A stretch of DNA of 64,000 nt from Nonomuraea solani (GTDB lineage Bacteria > Actinomycetota > Actinomycetes > Streptosporangiales > Streptosporangiaceae), in the NCBI RefSeq assembly GCF_900108335.1, contig NZ_FNVT01000023.1:62001-126000 (forward strand). The letters run 5' to 3'. The position numbers were made by a program, and so were the translations under genes. Positions 41,880 through 51,003 of the stretch are shown piece by piece. The notes beneath the pieces were generated by a model. It ran no database searches and was not told the origin of the DNA. It saw only the letters and a list, made by a program, of their open reading frames with translations. Positions within the stretch are counted from its first letter, which is position 1. Each line of letters opens with the position of its first letter.

Positions 41880-42959
41880 TCACGCCCTCGGGATGTAGCC
41901 TCGTTCCGCGATGCCCGCCATCATCCGGGCGAAGTACGCCTGGTCGAGCGCGGGCTCCGGTAGTGGCGCCGCCGAGGTCGTGAGTTGCGCGCGAGAGTGT
42001 GGAGGCAGGTAGCGGCGCTCGGGGACCACCATGTAGGCGATGCCCGCCCAGCAAGCCAGGACCAGTCCGGCGGCCGGCAGGTGGGCATGGCGTAGCAACT
42101 GCTGCTTCCAGCCGGCCGGATCGATGGCCGGGAGGTCGTAGCCGGCCGCTCGCACCTGGTCGAAGACGGAGCCGACCGGGATCGGCTCCAGGTGGTTGGG
42201 GTGGAAGACCTGCCCGGCCGCGTCGGGCGACCGGGACAGTTCGACGATCATGGCGGCGGTGTGGTCGACGGGCGCTCCCGGCATGGTGGCCGGGCTGTCC
42301 GGGGCCGCGCCCACCTCGACGGCGGCGCGGACCAGCCGGGTCCACAGGTCGGTGTCGGAGAACTGCCAGTCGCGGCTGTGCCCGAGGATGGCGCCCGGCC
42401 GGTAGATGGTGACAGGCAGGCCTTCGGCGGCGGCCAGGCGCACGTGTTCTTCGCCGCGGAACTTCGCCTGGCTGTAACCGAATCTGCCACTCATCGCCAG
42501 GATCGGCTCCGTGGTTTCGTCCACCTCCGCGCAGCCCAGCTCGCGGGCCGCGGCGAAGACCGCGATGGAGGAGACGTGATGGAGCGCCTTGGTTCTGCGG
42601 TGGCGGGCGAACCGGACGACCTCCTGCGTCGCGGTCACGTTGCCCGGGACGAGATGCTCGTACGAGGCGGCCAGGTTCACCGTTGCCGCGCAGTGGTAGA
42701 CCGTCTCCACCCGCTCGGCCAGCCTGGTGTAAACGGCGGCGGACAGGCCCATGCGGGGCAGGCTCAGGTTGCCGCGCACCACCGTCAGCCGTTCCGGGTC
42801 GAACGGCCCGCCCAGCCTGGTGAGATGGGCGCGCAACCGTTCGTCCGCTCCTTTGTCGGTACGGCCCCGCACCACGCAGCAGACCCGCTCCGATCGCAGC
42901 AGCAGCGCGCACAGGTGGCCGCCGAGAAATCCGGTGGCCCCTGTCACCAGAACGCTCAC
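41880..42959 (-). CDS. Stand-alone thioester reductase (SDR-e, PKS chain release)
   Basis: The 359-residue NAD(P)H-dependent protein has GATGFLGGHL at the N-terminus and a catalytic Y-x3-K in YSQAK near residue 167. The VETVYHCAATVNLAASYEHL and YRPGAILGH segments match terminal thioester reductase domains of NRPS/PKS and carboxylic acid reductases. GTG 42959 overlaps the PKS stop by 4 bp, so it is made with the PKS. It probably releases the ACP-bound chain as an aldehyde or alcohol. Having it as a separate protein and not fused to the ACP is less common. Confidence 0.88.
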   Translation of the reverse strand: MSVLVTGATGFLGGHLCALLLRSERVCCVVRGRTDKGADERLRAHLTRLGGPFDPERLTVVRGNLSLPRMGLSAAVYTRLAERVETVYHCAATVNLAASYEHLVPGNVTATQEVVRFARHRRTKALHHVSSIAVFAAARELGCAEVDETTEPILAMSGRFGYSQAKFRGEEHVRLAAAEGLPVTIYRPGAILGHSRDWQFSDTDLWTRLVRAAVEVGAAPDSPATMPGAPVDHTAAMIVELSRSPDAAGQVFHPNHLEPIPVGSVFDQVRAAGYDLPAIDPAGWKQQLLRHAHLPAAGLVLACWAGIAYMVVPERRYLPPHSRAQLTTSAAPLPEPALDQAYFARMMAGIAERGYIPRA

Positions 42960-45900
42960 CGGGCACGCATCCGGGTGAGGACCTGCCGGGCCAGCTCGCC
43001 CGCGCTGGTACCCGGTCCGATGGCCATGATCGGGATGTCGCAGCCGAGAGTGCGCCAGATCGCCCCCTGCAGCTCGGCTCGCATCAGGGAGTCGATGCCG
43101 AGCTCGTCCAGCGGTCGCTGTGGCGCGATGTCGGCGGGTTCCGCCTGCAGCACTCCGGCCAGCAGCCGGGTGACGGCGTCGGTGACCAGCGACTCGGCCT
43201 CGTCACCGGCCAGCACCAGCTCGCGCAGGTCCGCGGCCGGCGCGGCCGGGCCGGCCGAGCGCACGGCGGAGAACCTGGGTCCGTCCAGCGAGGGGAACAG
43301 GAGACGGGCACTGTCCCAGTCGACCGAGCCGACCAGGGCGACGTCCAGGTCCTGGGCGAGGAGCTCGCCGAGCGCCGGCAGCGCCTTGGCCGGCTTCATC
43401 GGGCTGGTCCACCGGGCGACGAACGCCTCGGCCTCGCTGGTACGCGCCAGGTAGCCGACCTCGCCGACCGCTCCCCAGGCGACCGCCAGACCGTTCGCGC
43501 CACGTGCTCGCCTGGCCCTGACCAGGGCCTCGCAGAACAGGTTGCCGGCCGCGTAGTTGGCCTGCCTGACGTTGCCGACCGTCGCCGTCACCGAGGAGAA
43601 CAGCACGAACAGCTCCGCCGACGGTGCCAGCCGGTCGAGCACCAGCGCCCCGCGAAGCTTCGGCTCCAGCGCGGCCAGCAGGAGCTGCGGCGTCAGCTCC
43701 GTCAGCGGCGCGTCCTGGAGCACCATCGCCGCGTGCACCACGCCCTTGACCTCGGGTCCGGTTATCGCGCGCATCGCCTCCAGGTCGGTGACGTCGGCCC
43801 GGTGCGCGGTCACCTCCACGCCCAGCGCGGTCAGCGACGCCACGGTCTGGCGCGCCTCCGGCCCGTCCAGGCCGCGCCTGCTGGTGAGTGCGATCCGCTT
43901 CGCACCCTGTCGTGCCAGCCAGTGTGCCGCCTGCGCGCCGAACCCGCCCAGCCCGCCGGTGACCAGATAGACCGCGCCCGGATCCAGCCCGCGCGGATCC
44001 AGTATGCGCGGTTCCGCGGTCGGTGCCGACGGCTCGAACTCGATGATGAGCTTGCCGATATGCCGGGAATGCCGCATCTGATCGAAGGCCTCGGTGACGC
44101 GCTCTTCCGGGAAGCTCCGGTACGGGAGTGCCCGATATGTGCCCGCCGCGACCAGGCGCGCGATCTCCTCGAACTGCCGGTACGCCACGTCGGGCACCCG
44201 TTCGGCGATCTGCTTGAGATCGACGGTGACGAACGAGATGTTGCCGCGGAGCAGGCTCAGCGCCAGCCTGCCGTCGGAGAAGAGATCGTGCTTGCCCAGC
44301 TCGACGAAGCGGCCACGGGGACGCAGCAGCTCCACTCCGCGGGCCAGGCCGTCGCCCGCGAGCGAGTTCAGCACCACGTCCACGCCCCGGCCGGCGGTGA
44401 TGGCTCTGACCTCGGCGGCGAAGCGCAGGCTGCGTGAGTCCAGGACGTGGTCGACGCCCAGCATCCTGAGCAGGTCGCGCTTGCCGGGAGTGCTCGCGGT
44501 CGCGATCACCCGGGCTCCGGCCAGCTTGGCGTGCTGGATCGCGGCCAGGCCCACGCCACCGGAGGCGCCGTGCACCAGCACCGTCTCGTCCGGCGCGAGC
44601 CGTACGGCATCATCCGCGAGAGCGAGGCGGACGGTCAGAAAGGCCACGGGCAGCGTGGCGGCCTCGCCGTACCCCATGGTGTCCGGAATGCGGGCCAGCG
44701 CGGCACGCTCCAGTACGACGTGCGAGGCGAGCGGGTGTTCGGCGGTGGCGAAGACGCGGTCGCCGGGAGCGAGGTCCTGGACCTGCGCGCCGACCGCGGT
44801 CACCACTCCGGCGCAGTCGAAGCCGTAGACCCGTTCGTGGCTGGGCCCGCCCGCCGCGTCGGCGGGCAGCCTGCCCAGCGCCCAGAGCACGTTGCGGTAG
44901 TTGACGCCCGCCGCCCGGACCTCGATCGTCACCTGGCCGGGGCCCGGCACGGGTACGGCCATGGGCGCCCAGTCCAGGCGATAGGCCGAGCCCTGGTTGC
45001 GCAGCCGCAGGACGCGCGGCTCGGCGCCGCTCGCGGCGGGTTCCGGCGCCGGGCGCAGCCGCGGTACGAACCGGCCGTGGGCGGTCAGCACCACCTCGTC
45101 CTCTTCGTCCTGCGCGAGCAGCTCGGCCACGAGCCGCTCGGCGTCGCGTGCGCCACGCTCCAGGGAGATCTTCCGTACGGTGAGCCCGGCCATCTCGTTG
45201 ACCACGCAGCGGGCGACTCCCCACAGGGCGGCGTCGCCGGGGAAGTCCGGCCGTTCCGGAGCGGGGAACGTCCCCGACGGGCGGGTGACGAGCCAGAGCG
45301 CGGAGTCCGGTGCCAGGGCGGCGGCGATCGCGCCGAAGGTCGTGGCGGCCGAGACGACCCGCTGCGCGCAGTGGGCCGGGTCGGCGTCCGCCGCGGCGTG
45401 GTCGCCGTCGAGGAGGTAGACGACGTGGCGTGCGCTTCCCGGGCCGGTGGAGACGGTGGCCTGGGCGCCCGCTCGGGTCAGCTCGCCCGCCACCGCTTCG
45501 GCCAGCGCCTGGTCGCGGCCCGATTCGGTGACGATCACCCAGCCGCCGGCGACGACGGGCGCGCTGAGCGTGACGGGCGCGACGGCCGTGACGGGCGTGA
45601 CGGCCGTGACGGGCGCCGGGGGCGCCGGGGGAGCCGCCTCGGCTCTCGGCTCGCGGGTGGCCAGGAAGAGCGCGGTGTCGATGCCGGCCGGTTCGTCCTC
45701 CGCGCGCAGCTCGGCAGGTTCCGCGAGCCGGCATCGCGGCAGCAGCCGCAGCCAGTCGGCTGCCCGGATCAGTGGGCCGCCGGGGCGCAGGGCGGTGTCG
45801 GTGGCCGACCACCAGCCGTCCAGCAGGCCGAAGATCATGGTCGTCGGGCCCGCGTCGAGGGTCTCACCCAGCAACAGGAAACCGTGATCGTCCAGCAGGT

Positions 45901-48900
45901 GGGCGATCCGGCCGAGCGTCGCCTCCAGGTCCGTGGTGGCGTGCACGACGTTGGCCGCGATGACGACGTCGAAGCTCGCTTCCAGCTCTGGGAGATCCTC
46001 CTCCAGATCCAGTACGCGGTAGTCGACGAAATCGAAGGCCTTGAACCGGGCGGCCGCCGAGGTGAGGAAGGCAGGGGACAGGTCGGTGAAGGTGTAGCAG
46101 GTTCGCTCGGGCGGCAGCAGGGGCAGGAGGGCGGCGGTCATCCCGCCGGTCCCGGCACCCACCTCCAGGACGCGGAGCGGGCGGCCGGCGGGCCAGGCGG
46201 CGACCAGCTCCCCGAGCACGGATCGGGCCAGCAGATTGGTGGGGCGCAGCACTGGGCCGCTGTCGTAGAAATGTTCGGCGGCCTGGAGCCCGCCCTGCGG
46301 GAAGACGACTTCGACGGCATCCTTGGCGCCCCGCAGCACCTCGGTCAGGTGCCGCCCGCATCGGCCGAGGAGCTGCACCTCGGCCGCGTATTCCGGGAAC
46401 TCGAACAGGGCGTCGGCGAAGATCGGGCCGGGGTCGGGGCGGCCGATCGCCCGCCAGGCCCCTTCGCCCGCCGGCTCGCACAGCTCGCCGGCCTGGGCGC
46501 ACAGGGTACGGGCGAGCCGGAGGTACTTCGGCCGCATCCCGGCTGAAACCAGGTCGTCGAGGCTCCATCTCTCGCCGGCCAGGTCACGCATCGCCTGGAC
46601 GGTGAAGTGGGCGGCCAGCCGCCCGTAGGCGGTCATGAACCGCGCGTGCCGGTCGCGGCGGGCCCGCAGCCGCTCGCGCAGGCCGAGGCGGTGCGGTTCC
46701 ACCGCGGCGAGCAGATCGGACATGGCGATGCCCGCGCCGGCCGCCGTACCGGGTCGCGGGGCCGCCCGCAGGACGGTCACATGCCGTGCGGGGGCCTCCT
46801 CCCCTGGCAGGCGGCGCACCCGGCAACCGGTCAGCTCCATCACGACCACCCCCGAGGTGTCGGTGATGGTGAAGTCCACGACAGCCTCGCGCGGGTCGGT
46901 CTGCGGCCGGAGCAGGGCGTGGACCAGGCCCGTGCCGGGTGGCTGCCGCCATCGCCTGACGCGTTCGAAGGAGACCGGGACGTAGGCGGCGGGTTCGTCG
47001 CCGTCCTGCCACAAGCCGTGCTGCCACAAGCCGTCCTGCCACAAGCCGTGCTGCCACAAGCCGTGCTGCCATAGGATGGCCAGCCCGGTCTGCAGGGCGG
47101 CGTCGACGAGCGCGGGATGTGCCTGGTAGGCGCCGGCCGGTTCGGCGAAGCGGTAGTGCCCGAGCGATCGCGCGCCCGAGATGCGCACACTCCGCACCCC
47201 ACGAAACGCCGGCCCGTAGTCGAAGCCGGCCCGGGTCGCGAGGGCGTAATACTCGTCCGCTCCGAGCTCCACCGCCGTATCCACCGCTGGGTCCGGTGCC
47301 TCTGGTACGGCTGCCGAGACGGCCTGACGCACCCGGCATCGGGCGTGCACCTGCCACTCCTCCTGCGCGCTGGTCCTGGAGGCGATCCGCACCCTTCCTC
47401 CCTCGGAGACCGAGACCTGGACATGGGGGGCCTGCTTCTCGGGGATGGTCAGCGGGCGCAGCACCTCCATGTCCACCACCTCGACCGGGCCGTCGAGCGT
47501 CTCCGCGCCGGCCGCGAGAGCCATCTCGACGAACCCGACCGCCGGGATCACCACGGCTCCGGCCACCCGGTGATCGTTCACCCAGGGCACCCTGGCCGGG
47601 TCCATCGGGGCGCTCCACGTCGGGTCCAGCGCCTGCGTACGCGCTCCGAGCAGCGGGTGCTCCAGGCGGGGCGCCCACCAGGCGGCCTCGCCGTTCCAGT
47701 GGCGTTCGCGTTGCCAGGGGTAGGCGGGCAGGTCGAGCACCCGTCCTGGACGGGGAAAGAACGCCGTCCAGTCGGCTTTCGCGCCGGCGGCGAGCAGGGC
47801 GGCGACAGCCGTACGGACCGCCGGCGCGCCCGGCTTGCCGCGCCGCAACGTGGGCAGGACGGTGACCTGCCGGCCGGCCCGCTTGAGGTAGGTCTGCAGG
47901 ACGGGGTGCGGGCCGACCTCCAGGAAGATGCGGAAGCCCGCGTCCGCCAGGTGGGCGGCCGCCTGGCCGAAGAGCACCGGCTGACGGACGTTGCGCCACC
48001 AGTACGCGGCGTCCAGGGGGCCGTCGACCGGCCGGCCGGTGACCGTCGAGATCATCGGGATGGCCGGGGACATGGGTGTCAGCCCGGCCAGTGCCGTGGT
48101 CAGGCCGGCCTGGACGGGGTCCATGGCCCGGCTGTGGAAGGCGAAGTCCACGGCGAGGCGCCGGAAGAAGACGCCCTTGCCCGCCAGCTCCGCCTCCAGC
48201 CGCTCCAGCGCCTCACCGGAGCCCGCGACCGTCACGTCACGGTCGCTGTTGATCGCGGCGATCTCGAGGTCGTAGGGCTCGATGGCTTCCGCGGCCTGGT
48301 CGGGGGGCAGGCCCACCGCGGCCATGCCGCCCTGGCCCATGGCCGGCTGCTGGGCCCGGCCGCGTTCGGCGCAGAGCAGGACGGCGTTCTCCAGGTCGAG
48401 CGCTCCGGACGCGCAGGCGGCGGCGATCTCTCCCACGCTGTGCCCGAAAACAACATCAGGCACCAGGCCCCGCTTTTTCAGGACTTGGAGGATTCCCATC
48501 TGCATGGCGAAGATCGCGGGCTGGCCGACTTCGGCGGTCGCCAGCCGGGAACGGCTCGCCGGGACGGCCATCTCGGCCTCCAGCGACCAGGTCACGTGCC
48601 TGGACAGCAGCTTGCCGATGTGCTTGATCGTGTCGCGGAAATCCGGATCCGCCGCCATGAGATCGTCGGCCATGCCCGGCCACGGGGTGCCCGCGCCGCC
48701 GAAGGCGACGGCGATCCTGCCATCCTGCGCCGCCGCGGCCGGCTGGGCCTCCCGCAGCAGCCCGGCGGCCTCCGCGGGGCCGGCGGCGAGCACCGACACC
48801 CGGTGTTCGCGCAAGCCGCGGCGACGGGTGAGGGTGTAGGCCAGGTCGTAGAACCGCTCGGGCCGCATCGTCTCGCACCGGTCGGCCACGCGCAGCGCCA

Positions 48901-50269
48901 GCTCCGTCGCGGCGGCCGGGGTCCGCCCGGAAACGATCAGAGGTACGACTCGCGCCACCGGCCCCGCCGTACCGGATATGTCCGGCGGGGCCGGTGGCGC
49001 GGCCAGCAGGGCGTGGGCGTTGACACCGCCGAACCCGAAGGAACTCACTCCGGCGAGCGCCGGCTCCACCTGCGCGGTGCGCCGTTGCTCGCGGACCGGC
49101 GACAGGCTCAGCCCTTCCCAGTCGATGGCCGGATTGAGCACCTCGGCGTGCAGCGAGGGCGGGATCTGCCCGTGCCGCAGCACCAGAAGCGCCTTCATCA
49201 GCCCCGCCATGCCCGCCGCCGACTCCAGATGTCCCATGTTCGACTTGATCGAACCGATCGGGAGCGCGTTGCCCGGCGAGCGGCGCGACCCGACGGCCCG
49301 GCCGACCGCCTCGCATTCGACGGGATCTCCGACCGGCGTGCCGGTGCCGTGCGCCTCCCAGTAGACCAGGTCGTCCACATCGACGTCCGCGTAGATCGTC
49401 TGGAGGAGCCGCGCCTGGCTCTCGACGCCCGGGTGGGTCAGGCCGAGCGTGCGGCCGTCGGCGTTGGTGCCGGTGTCGAGCAGGACGGCGTGGATCCGGT
49501 CGCCATCGGCCCGCGCGTCGGCGAGCGTCTTGAGCACGACCATGCCCGCGCCCTCACCGCGCACGTAACCGTCGGCGCCGGCGGAGAAGGCCTGGCACCT
49601 GCCGCGGGCCGAGAGCATGGACGCCTGGGACAGCCCGACGAACGAGGTCGGGTCGAGCAGCACGTTGACGCCACCGGCCAGGGCGATCCCGCACTCCCCT
49701 GAGCGTACGGCCTGGGCCGCTTCGTGCAGCGCGACCAGCGCGGAGGAGCAGGCGGTGTCGAGGCCCAGGCTGGGACCGCGCAGATCCAGGCAGTAGGAGA
49801 CCCGGTTGGCGGTGTTGCCGAAGGTCCATCCGGCGACCGAGTAGGCGTTGAGGCTCGCGGGATCGCGGCACTGGAGGTTGCCGTAGTCGCCGTTGAACAC
49901 GCCCACGAACACCGCGGTGTCGGACCCGGCGAGGCCGGCCGGGTCGATGGCGGCGTCGTCGAGGGCCTCGACGGCGAGCTCCAGCATCAGCCGCTGCTGC
50001 GGGTCGAGCCGGTCGGCCTCCTTCGGCGCGATCCCGAAGTAGCCGGCGTCGAATCCGGAAAGATCGTCCAGGAACGCCCCATGTGCGGTGTAGCTCTTGC
50101 CGTGCCGCCTGGTCGTGCGATCGACGAACCACGCCGGATCGAACCGATCGGGAGGCACCTCCGTCACCAGATCGCTTCCGGCGACCAGCGCCTCCCACAA
50201 GCTCTCCAGATCTTCGATGCCGCCCGGCAGACGGCAGCCGACGCCCACGATCGCCAACGGTTCCCGCAT
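42956..50269 (-). CDS. Highly reducing iterative-type type I PKS (KS-AT-DH-MT-ER-KR-ACP)
   Basis: One 2437-residue module. KS: C174 in DTACSSAL, H307 in EAHGTGT, H347 in SNMGHLES. AT: S611 in GHSVGE and FAFH at 709-712, which favours malonyl-CoA. DH: H900 in HRVAGAVVIP and D1056 in LVDAALQ, with an LWQxG repeat inserted at 1066-1090. C-methyltransferase: LEVGAGTGG at 1368-1376. A structural pseudo-KR follows at about 1560-1700. ER: HGASGGVGLAAIQ near 1904. KR: TGGLGGFG near 2103, Ser in LFSSV and Tyr in NYAAGN near 2238. ACP: GIDSLM serine near 2392. No docking domains or TE are present. The fungal-like domain order and single module suggest iterative synthesis of a reduced, C-methylated chain, released by the coupled reductase. 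Confidence 0.95.
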   Translation of the reverse strand: MREPLAIVGVGCRLPGGIEDLESLWEALVAGSDLVTEVPPDRFDPAWFVDRTTRRHGKSYTAHGAFLDDLSGFDAGYFGIAPKEADRLDPQQRLMLELAVEALDDAAIDPAGLAGSDTAVFVGVFNGDYGNLQCRDPASLNAYSVAGWTFGNTANRVSYCLDLRGPSLGLDTACSSALVALHEAAQAVRSGECGIALAGGVNVLLDPTSFVGLSQASMLSARGRCQAFSAGADGYVRGEGAGMVVLKTLADARADGDRIHAVLLDTGTNADGRTLGLTHPGVESQARLLQTIYADVDVDDLVYWEAHGTGTPVGDPVECEAVGRAVGSRRSPGNALPIGSIKSNMGHLESAAGMAGLMKALLVLRHGQIPPSLHAEVLNPAIDWEGLSLSPVREQRRTAQVEPALAGVSSFGFGGVNAHALLAAPPAPPDISGTAGPVARVVPLIVSGRTPAAATELALRVADRCETMRPERFYDLAYTLTRRRGLREHRVSVLAAGPAEAAGLLREAQPAAAAQDGRIAVAFGGAGTPWPGMADDLMAADPDFRDTIKHIGKLLSRHVTWSLEAEMAVPASRSRLATAEVGQPAIFAMQMGILQVLKKRGLVPDVVFGHSVGEIAAACASGALDLENAVLLCAERGRAQQPAMGQGGMAAVGLPPDQAAEAIEPYDLEIAAINSDRDVTVAGSGEALERLEAELAGKGVFFRRLAVDFAFHSRAMDPVQAGLTTALAGLTPMSPAIPMISTVTGRPVDGPLDAAYWWRNVRQPVLFGQAAAHLADAGFRIFLEVGPHPVLQTYLKRAGRQVTVLPTLRRGKPGAPAVRTAVAALLAAGAKADWTAFFPRPGRVLDLPAYPWQRERHWNGEAAWWAPRLEHPLLGARTQALDPTWSAPMDPARVPWVNDHRVAGAVVIPAVGFVEMALAAGAETLDGPVEVVDMEVLRPLTIPEKQAPHVQVSVSEGGRVRIASRTSAQEEWQVHARCRVRQAVSAAVPEAPDPAVDTAVELGADEYYALATRAGFDYGPAFRGVRSVRISGARSLGHYRFAEPAGAYQAHPALVDAALQTGLAILWQHGLWQHGLWQDGLWQHGLWQDGDEPAAYVPVSFERVRRWRQPPGTGLVHALLRPQTDPREAVVDFTITDTSGVVVMELTGCRVRRLPGEEAPARHVTVLRAAPRPGTAAGAGIAMSDLLAAVEPHRLGLRERLRARRDRHARFMTAYGRLAAHFTVQAMRDLAGERWSLDDLVSAGMRPKYLRLARTLCAQAGELCEPAGEGAWRAIGRPDPGPIFADALFEFPEYAAEVQLLGRCGRHLTEVLRGAKDAVEVVFPQGGLQAAEHFYDSGPVLRPTNLLARSVLGELVAAWPAGRPLRVLEVGAGTGGMTAALLPLLPPERTCYTFTDLSPAFLTSAAARFKAFDFVDYRVLDLEEDLPELEASFDVVIAANVVHATTDLEATLGRIAHLLDDHGFLLLGETLDAGPTTMIFGLLDGWWSATDTALRPGGPLIRAADWLRLLPRCRLAEPAELRAEDEPAGIDTALFLATREPRAEAAPPAPPAPVTAVTPVTAVAPVTLSAPVVAGGWVIVTESGRDQALAEAVAGELTRAGAQATVSTGPGSARHVVYLLDGDHAAADADPAHCAQRVVSAATTFGAIAAALAPDSALWLVTRPSGTFPAPERPDFPGDAALWGVARCVVNEMAGLTVRKISLERGARDAERLVAELLAQDEEDEVVLTAHGRFVPRLRPAPEPAASGAEPRVLRLRNQGSAYRLDWAPMAVPVPGPGQVTIEVRAAGVNYRNVLWALGRLPADAAGGPSHERVYGFDCAGVVTAVGAQVQDLAPGDRVFATAEHPLASHVVLERAALARIPDTMGYGEAATLPVAFLTVRLALADDAVRLAPDETVLVHGASGGVGLAAIQHAKLAGARVIATASTPGKRDLLRMLGVDHVLDSRSLRFAAEVRAITAGRGVDVVLNSLAGDGLARGVELLRPRGRFVELGKHDLFSDGRLALSLLRGNISFVTVDLKQIAERVPDVAYRQFEEIARLVAAGTYRALPYRSFPEERVTEAFDQMRHSRHIGKLIIEFEPSAPTAEPRILDPRGLDPGAVYLVTGGLGGFGAQAAHWLARQGAKRIALTSRRGLDGPEARQTVASLTALGVEVTAHRADVTDLEAMRAITGPEVKGVVHAAMVLQDAPLTELTPQLLLAALEPKLRGALVLDRLAPSAELFVLFSSVTATVGNVRQANYAAGNLFCEALVRARRARGANGLAVAWGAVGEVGYLARTSEAEAFVARWTSPMKPAKALPALGELLAQDLDVALVGSVDWDSARLLFPSLDGPRFSAVRSAGPAAPAADLRELVLAGDEAESLVTDAVTRLLAGVLQAEPADIAPQRPLDELGIDSLMRAELQGAIWRTLGCDIPIMAIGPGTSAGELARQVLTRMRAR

Positions 50270-50334
50270 GACCCCCCGCTTCTCAGCTTGAGGCCGCCTG
50301 TCACCGATGTGAGAGGCGGCCGCTGTCGCTTGAC

Positions 50335-50883
50335 TCAGACCGGGCCGAAGAGCCAGTTGCCGGTCAGGTCGGGGTCTTCGCTGAGATAGAACTGCCGACC
50401 GGCCTCCACCAGCTCCTCGATGCTGAGCGCGCCGCTGCCGTCGGTGTCGATCTTCCGGAAGGCGAGCTCCGCATCCTCCGGGCTGGTGCCGAAAGCGGAC
50501 TGGAACCGCTGGAACTCCTCCAGGTCCAGCATGCGATTGCCGTTGACGTCCGTGACATCGAGCGTCGCCTGGATGGCCGGCCGCAGGGCCCGCTCGTAGC
50601 CGTCGGGATCTTCGATGAAGGCGGTGTTCATCCCGAGCCGGTATTCCTCGCGGCTGATCTTGCGATCGCCGTCCAGGTCGATCTTGGCGAGCAGGACCTC
50701 CCAGAAGTCGGTGTACGTCCCGAACAGGCGATGGCCCAGGTCGCTGTCGGGGCTGACCCCGAAGGCGGCCAGCACCCTGACCCCCAGAGCGATGAGGTCA
50801 TCGAGTTCGAGATCTCCGCTGCGGTCGACGTCCATGTGGCCGAACGCCCTGTCGAGCTTGCGTTCCTGCAACGCTGTGAGCAT
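50335..50883 (-). CDS. EF-hand calcium-binding protein (calerythrin-like)
   Basis: The 182-residue cytosolic protein has four EF-hand loops: DVDRSGDLELDD (near 18), DLDGDRKISREE (near 88), DVNGNRMLDLEE (near 130) and DTDGSGALSIEE (near 164). All have acidic residues at positions 1, 3 and 12, so all may bind Ca2+. The size and four-loop order match calerythrin and sarcoplasmic calcium-binding proteins. It lies 65 bp upstream of the PKS on the same strand and is probably co-transcribed with it. A calcium buffer or sensor role tied to the PKS locus is inference. Confidence 0.9.
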   Translation of the reverse strand: MLTALQERKLDRAFGHMDVDRSGDLELDDLIALGVRVLAAFGVSPDSDLGHRLFGTYTDFWEVLLAKIDLDGDRKISREEYRLGMNTAFIEDPDGYERALRPAIQATLDVTDVNGNRMLDLEEFQRFQSAFGTSPEDAELAFRKIDTDGSGALSIEELVEAGRQFYLSEDPDLTGNWLFGPV

Positions 50884-51003
50884 GCCCTGTCCCCTCCGGC
50901 CGGTGCGGCCGACAGCCGATCAACTACGAAGAATCATCGAATCATTACTTTGCGTAGTCAAGGCTTTGGGACTTGGCATGCTGTACAGCGCCTCCCGTCA
51001 GGC

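Noticed and set aside
41880..42959. Nucleotide-sugar epimerase
   Set aside because: It has the SDR-e motifs of epimerases, but the segment pattern and 4-bp coupling to the PKS fit a thioester reductase better.
47000..47074. CRISPR or satellite array in the PKS region
   Set aside because: The 15-bp repeat is in frame and encodes LWQHG/LWQDG within the DH domain.
44447..49702. Long plus-strand frames (699 and 861 codons) across the PKS
   Set aside because: They lie opposite intact KS, AT, DH, MT and ER motifs and only mirror codon bias.
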